Below are positions 8,744 to 18,103 of a stretch of 64,000 nt of DNA, one piece after another. The stretch is from SAR324 cluster bacterium JCVI-SC AAA005 (GTDB lineage: Bacteria > SAR324 > NAC60-12), in assembly GCA_000224765.2 (NCBI GenBank), contig AGAU01000066.1, positions 1 through 64,000 on the forward strand, given 5' to 3'. Position 1 is the stretch's first letter, and each line of letters starts with the position of its first letter. The notes below the pieces were generated by a model. The model had not been told where the DNA came from, made no database searches, and saw only the letters and a program-made list of their open reading frames with translations. A program made the position numbers and the translations under genes.

Positions 8744-9482
8744 AAAAATACTGGTATTCTGGACACTATTGTTTCTACTGAGTCCATTTCCTGCCGCATC
8801 AGAAAATCACATCAACCCTCAGAGATGGCTGCCCGGAGATCGTTTGGACTGGCACTCTCTCTACCTAGATGGTTACCCACGAGAAAACATACAAATTGAA
8901 TCTGTCAGAACAGCAATTGAAGGGAGAACTACTATCAGAATTTCTCCCCAGCAACAGTGGTCAGACTGGAAAACATTCCCGCTTTGGGAAAAACCCTTTC
9001 TACATGTTCCTATCTGTTTCTCACCTCCTGAACTAACTATTGAAGAAAAATGGCGCTGGCGAGATTTCTTTGCTGGAGGGGGAACACTTATGCTAGACCA
9101 CTGTTTTTCACAAACCACAGCGATTGAAAAAGATTGGTTTCGTTGGAGTCAGTCGCTGTTTCCAAAATCAAGTTGGGAAACAATAAGTCGCAGCCATGTT
9201 CTATCCTACACTTTTTATCTTCTTGAGAAGAAAATGCTATTGGGAAATGATGGAGTACCAATTCGACTTTTGGATCAAGATGGAAGATTTATAATGTTGT
9301 GGAATCGCTCCAAGCGATTCAGCTGGGAAACAATGATGCGAAACCAAGTTAGAATAAATTCCAACCCAACGGATATAGAAACGGGCCTTAGATTTTATGT
9401 GAATTTGTTAATGTATTTGCTAACTGGAGATTACAAAACAGATCAATTGCACCTACCAACGATTTTGTTGAGGAGAAAATAA
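8709..9482 (+). CDS. DUF4159 domain protein, exported
   Basis: A 257-residue secreted protein of unknown function. A signal peptide (about residues 11-31, ending PFPAASE) precedes a domain that matches DUF4159: a GGGTLMLDHCF segment like the family's glutamine-amidotransferase-like core, LSYTFYLLEKKM, and the strongly typical C-terminus GLRFYVNLLMYLLTGDYKTD followed by QLHLPTILLRR. In other bacteria this family sits near MoxR/VWA-type gene clusters; here the neighbour is an M50 protease seven bases downstream. There is no ATG near the signal peptide. The TTG at 8709 is taken; another TTG lies at 8715. Confidence 0.75.
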   Translation: MGLEIGFIQNLKKILVFWTLLFLLSPFPAASENHINPQRWLPGDRLDWHSLYLDGYPRENIQIESVRTAIEGRTTIRISPQQQWSDWKTFPLWEKPFLHVPICFSPPELTIEEKWRWRDFFAGGGTLMLDHCFSQTTAIEKDWFRWSQSLFPKSSWETISRSHVLSYTFYLLEKKMLLGNDGVPIRLLDQDGRFIMLWNRSKRFSWETMMRNQVRINSNPTDIETGLRFYVNLLMYLLTGDYKTDQLHLPTILLRRK

Positions 9483-9488
9483 TCTGAA

Positions 9489-10130
9489 ATGATTTTTCAA
9501 CTTGAACCACAATTGATGCTGTTACTTATTTTCTCTCTGCTTTTTGCGTTGACTTTCCATGAATTCGCACATGCTGCGATAGCTTATCTGTGCGGAGACC
9601 AGACTGCAAAGGATTTAGGGAGATTGACGTTAAATCCGCTAGCACATCTTGATTTGTTTGGTAGCATAATGCTCATATTTGCTGGCTTTGGATATGCCAA
9701 GCCGGTACCAGTAAATCCTAGAAACTTTAGGATCAGAAATGCAGATCTATATGTTTCTGCGGCAGGGCCGTTAAGCAATCTAATCCTAGCTGGCTTGGGA
9801 GCTTGGATGTTAGGGATGAGCCTTCAGGGAGGATGGCAAACAATCTGGAATTTCCCTTTAAGCGAACTGCTTATCTGGTTTTCTTTAATCAACATGAATC
9901 TATGCCTCTTCAATCTGCTCCCCATTGGACCCCTTGATGGAAGTTCTGTCTGGCCCTATTTTCTACCGGACGCCACACATAGAAAGTTCATTGAATTCAA
10001 TAAAAGATATGGGACCCAGGTACTGATGGGATTGGTCATGGTAAGCCTTGCTCTACCCGGAATTAGTCCATTTCGTTGGATTGGAGAAGCCAGTCGAAGC
10101 CTGGTTTCATGGATGGTTAAAATCTTGTAA
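9489..10130 (+). CDS. Site-2-type membrane metalloprotease (peptidase M50)
   Basis: A 213-residue integral membrane zinc protease of the compact, PDZ-less M50 group. The zinc motif HEFAH is at residues 24-28 in the first membrane segment. The second metal motif is NLLPIGPLDG at 142-151, with D150 as the third ligand. Four to five further membrane segments are evident. Family members cut membrane-embedded substrates, often anti-sigma factors or signalling proteins; many of this short form are uncharacterised. It probably shares a transcript with the DUF4159 gene upstream. No anti-sigma factor gene is near, so the substrate cannot be guessed. Confidence 0.85.
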   Translation: MIFQLEPQLMLLLIFSLLFALTFHEFAHAAIAYLCGDQTAKDLGRLTLNPLAHLDLFGSIMLIFAGFGYAKPVPVNPRNFRIRNADLYVSAAGPLSNLILAGLGAWMLGMSLQGGWQTIWNFPLSELLIWFSLINMNLCLFNLLPIGPLDGSSVWPYFLPDATHRKFIEFNKRYGTQVLMGLVMVSLALPGISPFRWIGEASRSLVSWMVKIL

Positions 10131-10516
10131 TTAGGTATGAGGTTCAGAATTCCCGTGCCTATGTTCAGGCGAAATACGGCTTGATGTGGATGAATAAAAA
10201 GATCCGTGGTGGTGGAATTGAAATATTTTGCGGAAGAAAAAATAGCGATCAAGCTCGCGCCTGTAAGTGCGCTAAGCATAAGCAATATCGCCAGCAACAA
10301 TTCTGTGAAAGCTCCTAAGTTCGGTGAATGAGTTTTGACAGAAAATTGATCAACTGCATGTACTCTTCCTATTTATGGTTTTTCCAGGTATTTGCTCAAG
10401 AGATAAAAAATTTAAAGTTATAATTGATTTGATAACTCATTGATATACAGATAAGTGTGACAAAAAACTTTATTTTAAAATAATTTTTTTTTTTAACTCA
10501 GTCATTTTTGAACTGA
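10131..10516. other. Gap between converging M50 protease and serA genes
   Basis: 386 bases between the stop codons of two convergent genes. The first two thirds contain a plus-strand open frame (see the cysteine-rich ORF entry). The last 130 bases are very AT-rich, with runs of A and T near 10460-10495. A weak imperfect inverted repeat lies close to the serA stop, but no T-tract follows it in the serA direction, so I do not call a terminator. Confidence 0.4.
10184..10318 (+). CDS. Possible cysteine-rich small ORF, 44 aa (or gene remnant)
   Basis: A frame open from 10121 to 10318 without an ATG until 10184. From there it encodes 44 residues: MWMNKKIRGGGIEIFCGRKN followed by a tail with Cys spacing C-x10-C-x-C-x11-C in total and many Lys, Arg and Gln. 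The upstream part of the same frame, YEVQNSRAYVQAKYG, also reads like protein, so this could be the end of a decayed gene rather than a complete one. No ribosome-binding site is obvious. An overlapping minus-strand frame of 114 codons covers the same bases and is less convincing. Confidence 0.22.
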   Translation: MWMNKKIRGGGIEIFCGRKNSDQARACKCAKHKQYRQQQFCESS

Positions 10517-12106
10517 TCAGAGTTTTATTTTACAAACAAAATTTATATTTGGTAGACTCTCTAATTCTCTAAGTACATTTTTTTCGATATCCTCATCGAC
10601 TCTCAGCAGCGCCATCGCCTCTCCGCCTTTTTGGTCTCTACCTAAATTGAACTGATCTATATTGACATTGTGTTTTCCCAAACAGTCTCCAATGGCTCCA
10701 ATTATTCCTGGTCTGTCATTATTTTTGATGGTCAAAATCGTTCCAGTGGGAGCCATTTCTAATAAAAATCCGTTTATTAGTGTTAACCTAGGGTGAGGAC
10801 CACTGAAAACGACCCCACCAATCGTAAACTCTTCTTCGTGCTTACTTAAAGTACACTTCAGAGCGTTTTCGTAGTCACTAAAATGATGATCTTTCTCTTC
10901 TCCAATCCGTAGACCAATTCTTTGAGCAATTTGCTCGGCATTTACAAAACTCACCGTTTCATGATGTTGGCTAAGAAAACCTTTTAAAAAACAAAGGCGT
11001 AGTAGTGCAACGTTTTGCTTTGCAAGGGTGCCCCGATACTTTAGGTTCAGAAATGATGGTGAAAAGCGCATATATTGTGAAGCAAATGATCCCATCTTTT
11101 CTGCAAGTGTTGTGTAACTTGAAACAAGATCACCTTCAAGTATCTGTACTCTCGGCATGTTTACTGGAAAGTCCACTACTTCACCTCTCAGAGCTTTTGG
11201 TACCTGACTTGCCACTGATTCTGCGATCCTCAATTGGGCTTCGGTAGTTGATGCACCAATATGAGGAGTCATCACGACATTGCGTAATTTCGCAAAAAGG
11301 TTATTGACAGGAGGTTCTTTTTCCCAAGTATCTATACCAACTCCTCCCACTTTGCCCGTTTGCAAAGATTTCAAGAGATCATTTTCGTTGATGATTCCCC
11401 CTCGTGCTGCGTTGATGATCACGACACCATCCTTCATAGATTTGAGTTCCTCAGAACCAATCATCCCTATGGTTTCCTTATTCTTCGGTGTGTGAACACT
11501 TAGGATATCTGCTTTCTGAAACATTTCTTTCAGTGTACTTTTCAACACTCCGTGGCGTTCAAAAACCTCATCAGCAATGTAGGGATCGTAAGCCATCACA
11601 CGCATATCGAAGGCTCTACAAAATTTAGCTACACGATGTCCGACATTTCCAAGCCCGATCAAGCCAATGGTCTTATTCATCAACTCTGTTCCACTAAATT
11701 GATGCCGATCCCAACCACCTTCTTTCATTCTGTGATGAGCTGGAACTAGGTTTCTGACAGTTGCTAAAAGAAGTGCAAGAGTTAATTCAGCAGCTGAATT
11801 AGTGTTTTTCCCGGGACTGTGTAAAACAAGAATACCTTTATGGGTTGCATAATCTACATCGATGTTGGCAATTCCTACTGCTGCTCTCGCAATAACTTTT
11901 AGACAAGATGCCCGATCAATTAATTCATGATCTACCGGGGTTTCAGAGCGGGTTATAATTCCATCAAAATCAGAAATTATCTCTCTAATCTTGGTCATTG
12001 GTAAATCCGGGGCATATTCGACCAGAATATCTTGTTCTGATTCAAGAAGTTCAAGTGCTAAAGGATGCAAAGCTCCTGTGATAAGCACTTTGTATTTTGA
12101 TGACAT
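10517..12106 (-). CDS. serA: D-3-phosphoglycerate dehydrogenase
   Basis: The first enzyme of serine synthesis, oxidising 3-phosphoglycerate with NAD+ in the cytoplasm. The 529-residue length is that of the long SerA type. It has the substrate-binding lobe (1-100), the Rossmann lobe with GLIGLGNVGHRVA near 149, the catalytic Arg in NAARGGIINEN and the His in TPHIGASTTEAQ. An intervening allosteric substrate-binding domain (about 320-450) and a C-terminal ACT domain (about 455-529, starting TILTIKNNDRPG) follow. The ACT domain suggests serine feedback control. It is last in the minus-strand run parE-prkA-serA, 66 bases after prkA. Confidence 0.95.
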   Translation of the reverse strand: MSSKYKVLITGALHPLALELLESEQDILVEYAPDLPMTKIREIISDFDGIITRSETPVDHELIDRASCLKVIARAAVGIANIDVDYATHKGILVLHSPGKNTNSAAELTLALLLATVRNLVPAHHRMKEGGWDRHQFSGTELMNKTIGLIGLGNVGHRVAKFCRAFDMRVMAYDPYIADEVFERHGVLKSTLKEMFQKADILSVHTPKNKETIGMIGSEELKSMKDGVVIINAARGGIINENDLLKSLQTGKVGGVGIDTWEKEPPVNNLFAKLRNVVMTPHIGASTTEAQLRIAESVASQVPKALRGEVVDFPVNMPRVQILEGDLVSSYTTLAEKMGSFASQYMRFSPSFLNLKYRGTLAKQNVALLRLCFLKGFLSQHHETVSFVNAEQIAQRIGLRIGEEKDHHFSDYENALKCTLSKHEEEFTIGGVVFSGPHPRLTLINGFLLEMAPTGTILTIKNNDRPGIIGAIGDCLGKHNVNIDQFNLGRDQKGGEAMALLRVDEDIEKNVLRELESLPNINFVCKIKL

Positions 12107-12172
12107 AAATCTGTCTGAATTATTAGAAATATTATTGAATATTTGGCCGATGCTTAATCGGCCGAAAAGGCA

Positions 12173-14392
12173 TCAAAGGACAATACTTGAGGCATTTGCT
12201 GTGATGGTAAGGGCTTGGAAAGCGCACTTACCACAGTATCCCTTGACTTCGACAAGGTATCCAATGGTGTCATTCAGTCTGGATTGTTCTTTATCATTCA
12301 CAACAGCGGTACTGGTGCCACTCTTGATCCACCCCAAAAGCTTCATGTTTTCTCCAGATTTAAACTCATTCTCGAACACATATTTCTTTATTGCATTCTG
12401 ATACGAAGGTTCATCAGAGAGAATGACTCTGTGGTTGACACTAGCAATTGCGTCACTAAGTTCTTTACGGAAGACATCTTTATCTGGCACTCCAAGATAT
12501 TGCTCGATAGTTTGCATGAACTTTTCATCGGGTTGTACATCAGTCTGTGTGACCTCATGCTTCACTTTGGTATTTAGAGCATAGGCACGCACATGATCTG
12601 TATATTTCTTCCAGGTTGTCTCCAAAACAGAGTCATCCCTAAGGATTGCACTGTACACGTCACTTGCGATTTGTCCCATAATCCAGTTTTTGGCTTGAGG
12701 TAAAATTTTCTCAACGTAGTGATTCAGTTTTGTTTTTTGCTGGGCATAGGATTCCTTTATCGAATGCTCCGTTCGTAAATACAAATCCAGCGGAGTTACG
12801 CAAGGATTTTCTAGGGCAATCGAAGTTAACATGGCGTGATCACCGCTCTCCTGCATAAGTCGCTGAAGGTTGGCAGCAAATTCATTGATTTGAAAATGTT
12901 CTGTATTTTCAAAAACATTTTGTATGAACCGTGGATCTAAGCCAAAGGTCCCTTCGGACGGTTTAATGAAAGAAAACTCATCTAAAATCATTCGGGCCAT
13001 GTTGTTATCTACACCGCTATCAGCACGACCTGCATAGATCAAAGCTTTCTGTAGAAGAGTCATATTTGGGTTCTGCTTTGACTCGTAGAGTCTGGACATG
13101 ACGGCCATCAGACTCAACAAGGTAAGGCTGTGCGGCGCTACATGAGCGAGATGCTGCTTTTCCTTCTTCCAGTTTCTATGGCTGTTTGAATAGGTGAACT
13201 CATAAATCATCTGCTCCTGCTTGAAATCAACAGAAAGAGGCATCTCAATGAATGTGGTCCTGGATCTTAAAGCTTCAAATGTCGCATTTTCCATGAACAT
13301 ATTGAACTCATGAAAATTTGTATGTCCAATAATGACCCCATTGAAGGGAATCGGTGGTTGCCCCTCAGGTTTAAAGAAGCGATCTTGTGTTGCAAAAAGT
13401 AATTCATAAAGAAATTTGTCCGACAGCTTCAAGATTTCATGAATTTCTACTAATCCGTTTGCTCCAGCACACAATTCACCTTTATAATCATGAACCAGTG
13501 GGTGAGACTCACTACCAAATCGTGGTAGGAGGCTATAATCAATATTTCCAACCAATGATCCAGCTTCCTGACTTTTTTCATCTCTTGGAGTGTAAGAGCC
13601 AATCCCGTTTTTGGTGCGAGCATCATAAACCATGCGCTTCGCTTTCAAATAAGGTAGAAGCTCTGAGAAGGAAACATCCATCGTTCTCATGAAATCACGT
13701 AGAACATACTCACTGTATGGAGAAAGTCTACCACTGATCGTTATGCTGAATTCTTTGTCATAATGAGGATGATTTGCCAACCATTCTCTTAGGATTTCTT
13801 GATCCATTCCACTTACGATCTCACTCGCAAATGCTTTTCTGGTTTCCTCTGGGAGAACTTGCAGAGGCTTTTCAAACAAGGGACTTTGAAGATAAAAGAT
13901 GCCTTCCTCTTCAAATAGAGCCTGATCCCTGAGCCTTTTGTCAATAGTTGGCAGCAGTAGGGTATGAGTTTTACCCTCCTCTGATTGAGAGTATTGTTTG
14001 AGGGCTAGTTTGATTCCTTCCATTGATCTTGATTTAGCGGCTCCGGGTGGTCCTAAAAGAATCCAAAGGCGTTTCGAAGCTTCTAGCCCTCGACTGGCAT
14101 TGTTAATTTTCTCAACTAAATTTTCCTTAGCTTTTTGCTGGCCAAAAACAATGTAATCCCCAACCCGATCAGGATTTTCAAAAAATTGATAATGATGTTT
14201 AATTGGTTTCCCTGGACTGATAGCGTGGTTTACCCCTGAAGATAGCAACATGTCATGGAGAAGCTGAAAAGTGTCTCGAGTTACCCAGGGTTCTTGTTGA
14301 ACGAGTTGGAGGTATTCATCAAAGCTAAGAATTTCCTCGGAAACATTTCGCTTGGTGCTATTTTCAAGAAGTGCTTGAAGTGCTTCTCTCAT
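12173..14392 (-). CDS. prkA: PrkA-family serine kinase / AAA+ protein (YeaG-like)
   Basis: A 739-residue cytoplasmic protein of the PrkA family: an N-terminal AAA+ domain and a C-terminal kinase-like region. Walker A GPPGAAKS is at residues 114-121. The family landmarks GEYVLRDFMR-like YSEYVLRDFMRTMDVSFSE and the GANGLVEIHEILK and FNGVIIGHTNFHEF segments are present. Members act in stress, stationary-phase or sporulation responses and are reported as serine kinases or proteases. It usually sits next to a YhbH/YeaH VWA protein and SpoVR; here neither is adjacent, and it lies between parE and serA. The C-terminus carries a CGKC motif before a short hydrophobic tail, which is not a feature I associate with the family. 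Confidence 0.88.
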   Translation of the reverse strand: MREALQALLENSTKRNVSEEILSFDEYLQLVQQEPWVTRDTFQLLHDMLLSSGVNHAISPGKPIKHHYQFFENPDRVGDYIVFGQQKAKENLVEKINNASRGLEASKRLWILLGPPGAAKSRSMEGIKLALKQYSQSEEGKTHTLLLPTIDKRLRDQALFEEEGIFYLQSPLFEKPLQVLPEETRKAFASEIVSGMDQEILREWLANHPHYDKEFSITISGRLSPYSEYVLRDFMRTMDVSFSELLPYLKAKRMVYDARTKNGIGSYTPRDEKSQEAGSLVGNIDYSLLPRFGSESHPLVHDYKGELCAGANGLVEIHEILKLSDKFLYELLFATQDRFFKPEGQPPIPFNGVIIGHTNFHEFNMFMENATFEALRSRTTFIEMPLSVDFKQEQMIYEFTYSNSHRNWKKEKQHLAHVAPHSLTLLSLMAVMSRLYESKQNPNMTLLQKALIYAGRADSGVDNNMARMILDEFSFIKPSEGTFGLDPRFIQNVFENTEHFQINEFAANLQRLMQESGDHAMLTSIALENPCVTPLDLYLRTEHSIKESYAQQKTKLNHYVEKILPQAKNWIMGQIASDVYSAILRDDSVLETTWKKYTDHVRAYALNTKVKHEVTQTDVQPDEKFMQTIEQYLGVPDKDVFRKELSDAIASVNHRVILSDEPSYQNAIKKYVFENEFKSGENMKLLGWIKSGTSTAVVNDKEQSRLNDTIGYLVEVKGYCGKCAFQALTITANASSIVL

Positions 14393-14542
14393 ATCGATCT
14401 CATTTTTTTGTATGAAAACTTAGAATCTGAAGATAATGGCTCAAAGAAAGACAGCAGGATAATATGTCAAAGGGGAATCCATAGTCCCATAGGAGTGAAG
14501 CATCATGTAGAGGATTTTTCAACTTTTGAGGTGATAAGAGGA

Positions 14543-16345
14543 TTAGACCAAATGTTCTATGATGTACTGACGACGCTCATTTGTGTTGGCCCCCATGTAA
14601 AAATTTAACAATCCGTCGACTTCCTGTAGGTGCTCGACGCGTACAGCTTGTAAGCGCATCTCAGGCCCAATGAAAGGCCCAAACTCTTTTGGTGAAATTT
14701 CTCCAAGTCCTTTGAATCTAGTGATCTCAAAATGCTTTCCACTTTTCAGATGAGTAATTGCAGAATCTTTCTCACCTTCATTGTAGCAATATTTGGTTGT
14801 TTTTTGATTGCGGACACGGAAAAGAGGCGTCTCCAAAATGAACAGATGTCCTCTTTGCACCAATGTTTCAAAGTATTGAAGGAAGAAAGTTATAAGCAGG
14901 TTGCGTATATGAAGGCCGTCAACATCTGCATCCGTAGCTAGGATTACCTTTTCATACCGTAGGTCATCAACAGAGTCTTCAATTCCTAAGGTCTTCATAA
15001 TGTTGTAAAGTTCTACATTTTTGTAGAGAGCTTCCTTACCTTGTCCAAAGCAATTAAGCGGTTTGCCTTTTAAGCAGAAGATGCCCTGGGTTTCAACGTT
15101 TCGACTGCTGATCATACTCCCACCAGCACTCTGCCCTTCGGTCAAAAAGATCATGCTTTCAATATTATGATTCTTTGAATCGTTTCTATGAAACTTACAG
15201 TCTTTCAAATTGGGAATGGCGAGAGCTGTTTTGCGAGCATTTTCACGAACTGCTTTTTTGACGTTGGAAAGTTCTTTGCGAACTTTTTCATTGAGTTGAA
15301 CCTTGCTTTTGAGAGCTTCAGCAGCGTCTGGATTTTTAAAAAGAGCATCTACCAAGCTGTCCCTGACTTGCGTGACGATCCATCGAAGATCAGTATTACC
15401 AAGCTTGTTCTTTGTTTGTGATTCGAAGATCGGTTCTTGAATCTTTACAGCGACGGCACCAACAATTCCCTCTCTTACATCTGGCCCTTGAAAACTGCTT
15501 TTAAAAAATTCATTAATTCCCTTCAGTATTCCCTCTCGAAAAGCACTGAGATGGCTTCCTCCGTCACTTGTAAAATGCCCATTCACATAACTAAAATTCG
15601 TTTCTCCATATAGTTCAGTGTGTGTAAGGGAATACTCTAGTAAGTCAACTTGTACATGTAGAATTTTATAGAGTTCTTTGTCACCAACCTCTTTTTCCAA
15701 CATTTCCTGCAAACCTCGCTCAGCTTTGAATTTTTCACCGTTAAAAATGAGGCTCAAACCACGGTTTAAGTATGCGTAGTTCCAAAGCTGTTTTTCGATT
15801 AGTCTGAAATCAAAATGGAACCTTGAAAAAATAGATTCATCAGGTATGAAGCGAACCTCAGTGCCATTCCGTTCCTTGGAAATTGTACGGCCTTCATCTA
15901 CCAACTCACCTTTAGTAAACTTCGCAAATGCCTTTTCGCCATCACGGACTGAACTTACCTCAAAGCTCTCTGAAAGCGCGTTCACTGCTTTAGTCCCAAC
16001 GCCATTCAGACCGACACTGAACTGGAACACCTCGCTATTATATTTTGCCCCTGTGTTAATGCTAGAAACGCATTCCACTAATTTTCCTAATGGGATACCC
16101 CTGCCGTAGTCACGGACTTTCATTACAGTTTCTTTTAGATTGATTTCTATACGCTTGCCATGGCCCATGATGTATTCATCAACTGCGTTATCAATCAATT
16201 CCTTCAGAAGGATGTAGATTCCATCGCTGGATTGTGAGCCATTGCCTAATCGGCCAATGTACATTCCAGGCCTTTTCCGAATATGCTCCAGTGACGAGAG
16301 TGTAATAATTTTGGTTTCGTCGTATTGAACGGATTTAGTATCCAT
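14543..16345 (-). CDS. parE: DNA topoisomerase IV subunit B (ParE-like)
   Basis: The ATPase subunit paired with ParC, 600 residues. The GHKL ATPase domain has N53 in ELIDNAVDE, D79 in VRDYGRGIP and the lid motif GLNGVGTKAVNAL near 112-124. The transducer domain spans about 225-390. The Toprim domain has E403 in TEGQSAGGS and the metal-binding DADVDG at 472-477. The usual Toprim box reads EGDSA; here the Asp is Gln405, at the position where Asp426 of E. coli GyrB lies. Overall form resembles the ParE subgroup of short type IIA enzymes. It is 17 bases after the solute-binding protein gene and 150 bases before prkA, all on the minus strand. Confidence 0.88.
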   Translation of the reverse strand: MDTKSVQYDETKIITLSSLEHIRKRPGMYIGRLGNGSQSSDGIYILLKELIDNAVDEYIMGHGKRIEINLKETVMKVRDYGRGIPLGKLVECVSSINTGAKYNSEVFQFSVGLNGVGTKAVNALSESFEVSSVRDGEKAFAKFTKGELVDEGRTISKERNGTEVRFIPDESIFSRFHFDFRLIEKQLWNYAYLNRGLSLIFNGEKFKAERGLQEMLEKEVGDKELYKILHVQVDLLEYSLTHTELYGETNFSYVNGHFTSDGGSHLSAFREGILKGINEFFKSSFQGPDVREGIVGAVAVKIQEPIFESQTKNKLGNTDLRWIVTQVRDSLVDALFKNPDAAEALKSKVQLNEKVRKELSNVKKAVRENARKTALAIPNLKDCKFHRNDSKNHNIESMIFLTEGQSAGGSMISSRNVETQGIFCLKGKPLNCFGQGKEALYKNVELYNIMKTLGIEDSVDDLRYEKVILATDADVDGLHIRNLLITFFLQYFETLVQRGHLFILETPLFRVRNQKTTKYCYNEGEKDSAITHLKSGKHFEITRFKGLGEISPKEFGPFIGPEMRLQAVRVEHLQEVDGLLNFYMGANTNERRQYIIEHLV

Positions 16346-16362
16346 TTCAGATAACTCAAATG

Positions 16363-17931
16363 TTAGGATTCTGGATCATTTTGAGCTTTATATAGAAGCG
16401 GAATTCCATCAGGGCGAACAGGAATGCTCCAGTTGTTTCTTGTTGCCCAAATGAAGTTTGGATGGATAAGCGGAAAGTAAAGAAGTTCTTTATCTAGAAT
16501 TGCCCATGTTAAATTCAGCATTTTTTCACGTAAACTTGGCTGCCATTCCTGATCAATTGCGCCAATCAACTGATCAACCAAAGGATTGGAGTAGCCCGTG
16601 AAATTCCAACTACTTCCAGAACGATAAAGGTAATTCAACATGTAGTGGGAATCATAAGTGGGTAGTCCCCAACCCATGAGAAAGAGGTTGGATTTTCCTT
16701 GACGAAGATCTTCAAAATGCTCGTCACTTGAGCGCAGATTCAGTTTTATGGGAACCCCTGATTTTTCTAGTTGTCTCTGAATTTCACTGCACAACAGTTT
16801 CACGTTCTCGTATCGATCATTTGGGCAATCTAAATTTAATTTGCTAGTTTTTAGCTCAAGTGAATGCTTTCTATTTTGAATCGAAGATCCCAGAAGGTTG
16901 ATTTTATTTGGATTTTGATATGTAGGGCCACCATGGGCATCAGGTGGAACAATGTGCTCACTAAGAATACCTTGCCGACTATAGACCCTAGAAAGTAACT
17001 CCTCTAATTGCAGGCTAGATTTAACAAATCTTCGCGCTTCGATACTTTCAAATGGGTTCAAAAGGACTGATTTATGGGTCCCCGAAGAAATTTTAAAACC
17101 TAGAAAAATTGTTCTAAGAGATGGGCGCTCATGCATGATAATTTTTTCGTTCTGACTAAGTAAATCAACTTGTTGGGTTGAAACGGGCACCAAGAAGTCG
17201 ACCAAATTATCTTCGAGCATCTCCCTCTGCCGAACTACTTTAGGTTCCTGCAAAATCTCGATAATTTCAACTAGACTTTCAGAAGATTTCCACCAGGACA
17301 TGTTTTTGAAAAGTTTGAGAGGTTTACCTTCCATCTGGTTAAGCTTAAAAGGCCCCGTACCATTTGTTTCAAAGAAATGATTTTCACTCGAAGTATCAAT
17401 CTCAGTAAGAGACCTCTCAACAATCCAAGATTTTGAGACGATGTTGATCTGAGCCAATTGAACAAGTAGCAACGGGTTCGGTTTATCTAATATAATTTGG
17501 AAACGAAAATCATCTATTGAAGCAATACTACCGAAACTGGTTGTATGCGGTCGAACTGAAGATCCAATTCCCATTGCTCTGTTGAGGCTAAATACTACAT
17601 CTTCAGCTTTCAGCAATGACCCGCTGTGAAACCGAACATTCTCTCTTAAAGTGAATTCCCATCTTGTCGGACTCAGTTGTTTTAATCTTTCTATAAGGTT
17701 CGGATTGGGAATCAAATCTTCATCTTGAGAAAAAAGTTTTTCATAGATCTGATATAGCAAAATTTCTTCTTCAAAATTTTGATATGCATGTGGGTCAAGA
17801 TTTCTAATTTTACTGGGAAGAAGCCATCGAAGTTGATCATCAGCCTTAGTTTCAACTGTTCTTCCAAATAGGAAAAAAAGTAAAAAAATGCCTGTTAGAT
17901 ATGGAAGGTGTTTGAAGAAAGAAATGAACAA
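16363..17931 (-). CDS. Family-5 extracellular solute-binding protein (peptide/opine type)
   Basis: A periplasmic binding protein for an ABC importer, 522 residues, of the OppA/DppA family. A signal peptide (about 11-31) precedes the typical opening LRWLLPSKIRNLDPHAYQN, the WEFTLRENVRFHSGSLL motif with KAEDVVFSLNRAM, and the later GWGLPTYDSHYMLNYLYRSG. No permease or ATPase genes are adjacent; the neighbours are parE and dnaA. The missing transporter genes must lie elsewhere or this is an orphan binding protein. Ligand is not predictable: family members bind peptides, nickel, haem, sugars or other solutes. The 172 bases before the dnaA stop codon contain no gene. Confidence 0.85.
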   Translation of the reverse strand: MFISFFKHLPYLTGIFLLFFLFGRTVETKADDQLRWLLPSKIRNLDPHAYQNFEEEILLYQIYEKLFSQDEDLIPNPNLIERLKQLSPTRWEFTLRENVRFHSGSLLKAEDVVFSLNRAMGIGSSVRPHTTSFGSIASIDDFRFQIILDKPNPLLLVQLAQINIVSKSWIVERSLTEIDTSSENHFFETNGTGPFKLNQMEGKPLKLFKNMSWWKSSESLVEIIEILQEPKVVRQREMLEDNLVDFLVPVSTQQVDLLSQNEKIIMHERPSLRTIFLGFKISSGTHKSVLLNPFESIEARRFVKSSLQLEELLSRVYSRQGILSEHIVPPDAHGGPTYQNPNKINLLGSSIQNRKHSLELKTSKLNLDCPNDRYENVKLLCSEIQRQLEKSGVPIKLNLRSSDEHFEDLRQGKSNLFLMGWGLPTYDSHYMLNYLYRSGSSWNFTGYSNPLVDQLIGAIDQEWQPSLREKMLNLTWAILDKELLYFPLIHPNFIWATRNNWSIPVRPDGIPLLYKAQNDPES

Positions 17932-18103
17932 GTTTGAAGGCTTAATCGTTCCAGAGATTAGATAGAGATAAAAATGGGCAATGATAAGCTGATTTCAGTT
18001 GTTAAATATATAATCTTATTGGTAAAAAAGGCAGTAATATCGCAGAAAGAGAATCGAGATGAGTCTGTTTCTCCAAAGAGAAGTGGGGTAGAGGATTGAT
18101 TTC

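Noticed and set aside
9956..10300. 114-codon minus-strand frame with a hydrophobic N-terminus
   Set aside because: It overlaps the end of the M50 protease gene by 175 bases antisense and its composition there looks like a shadow; the plus-strand frame over the non-overlapping part is at least as protein-like.
17932..18103. Origin of replication next to dnaA
   Set aside because: No TTATCCACA-like boxes, no dnaN and no clustered repeats were found on either side of dnaA.
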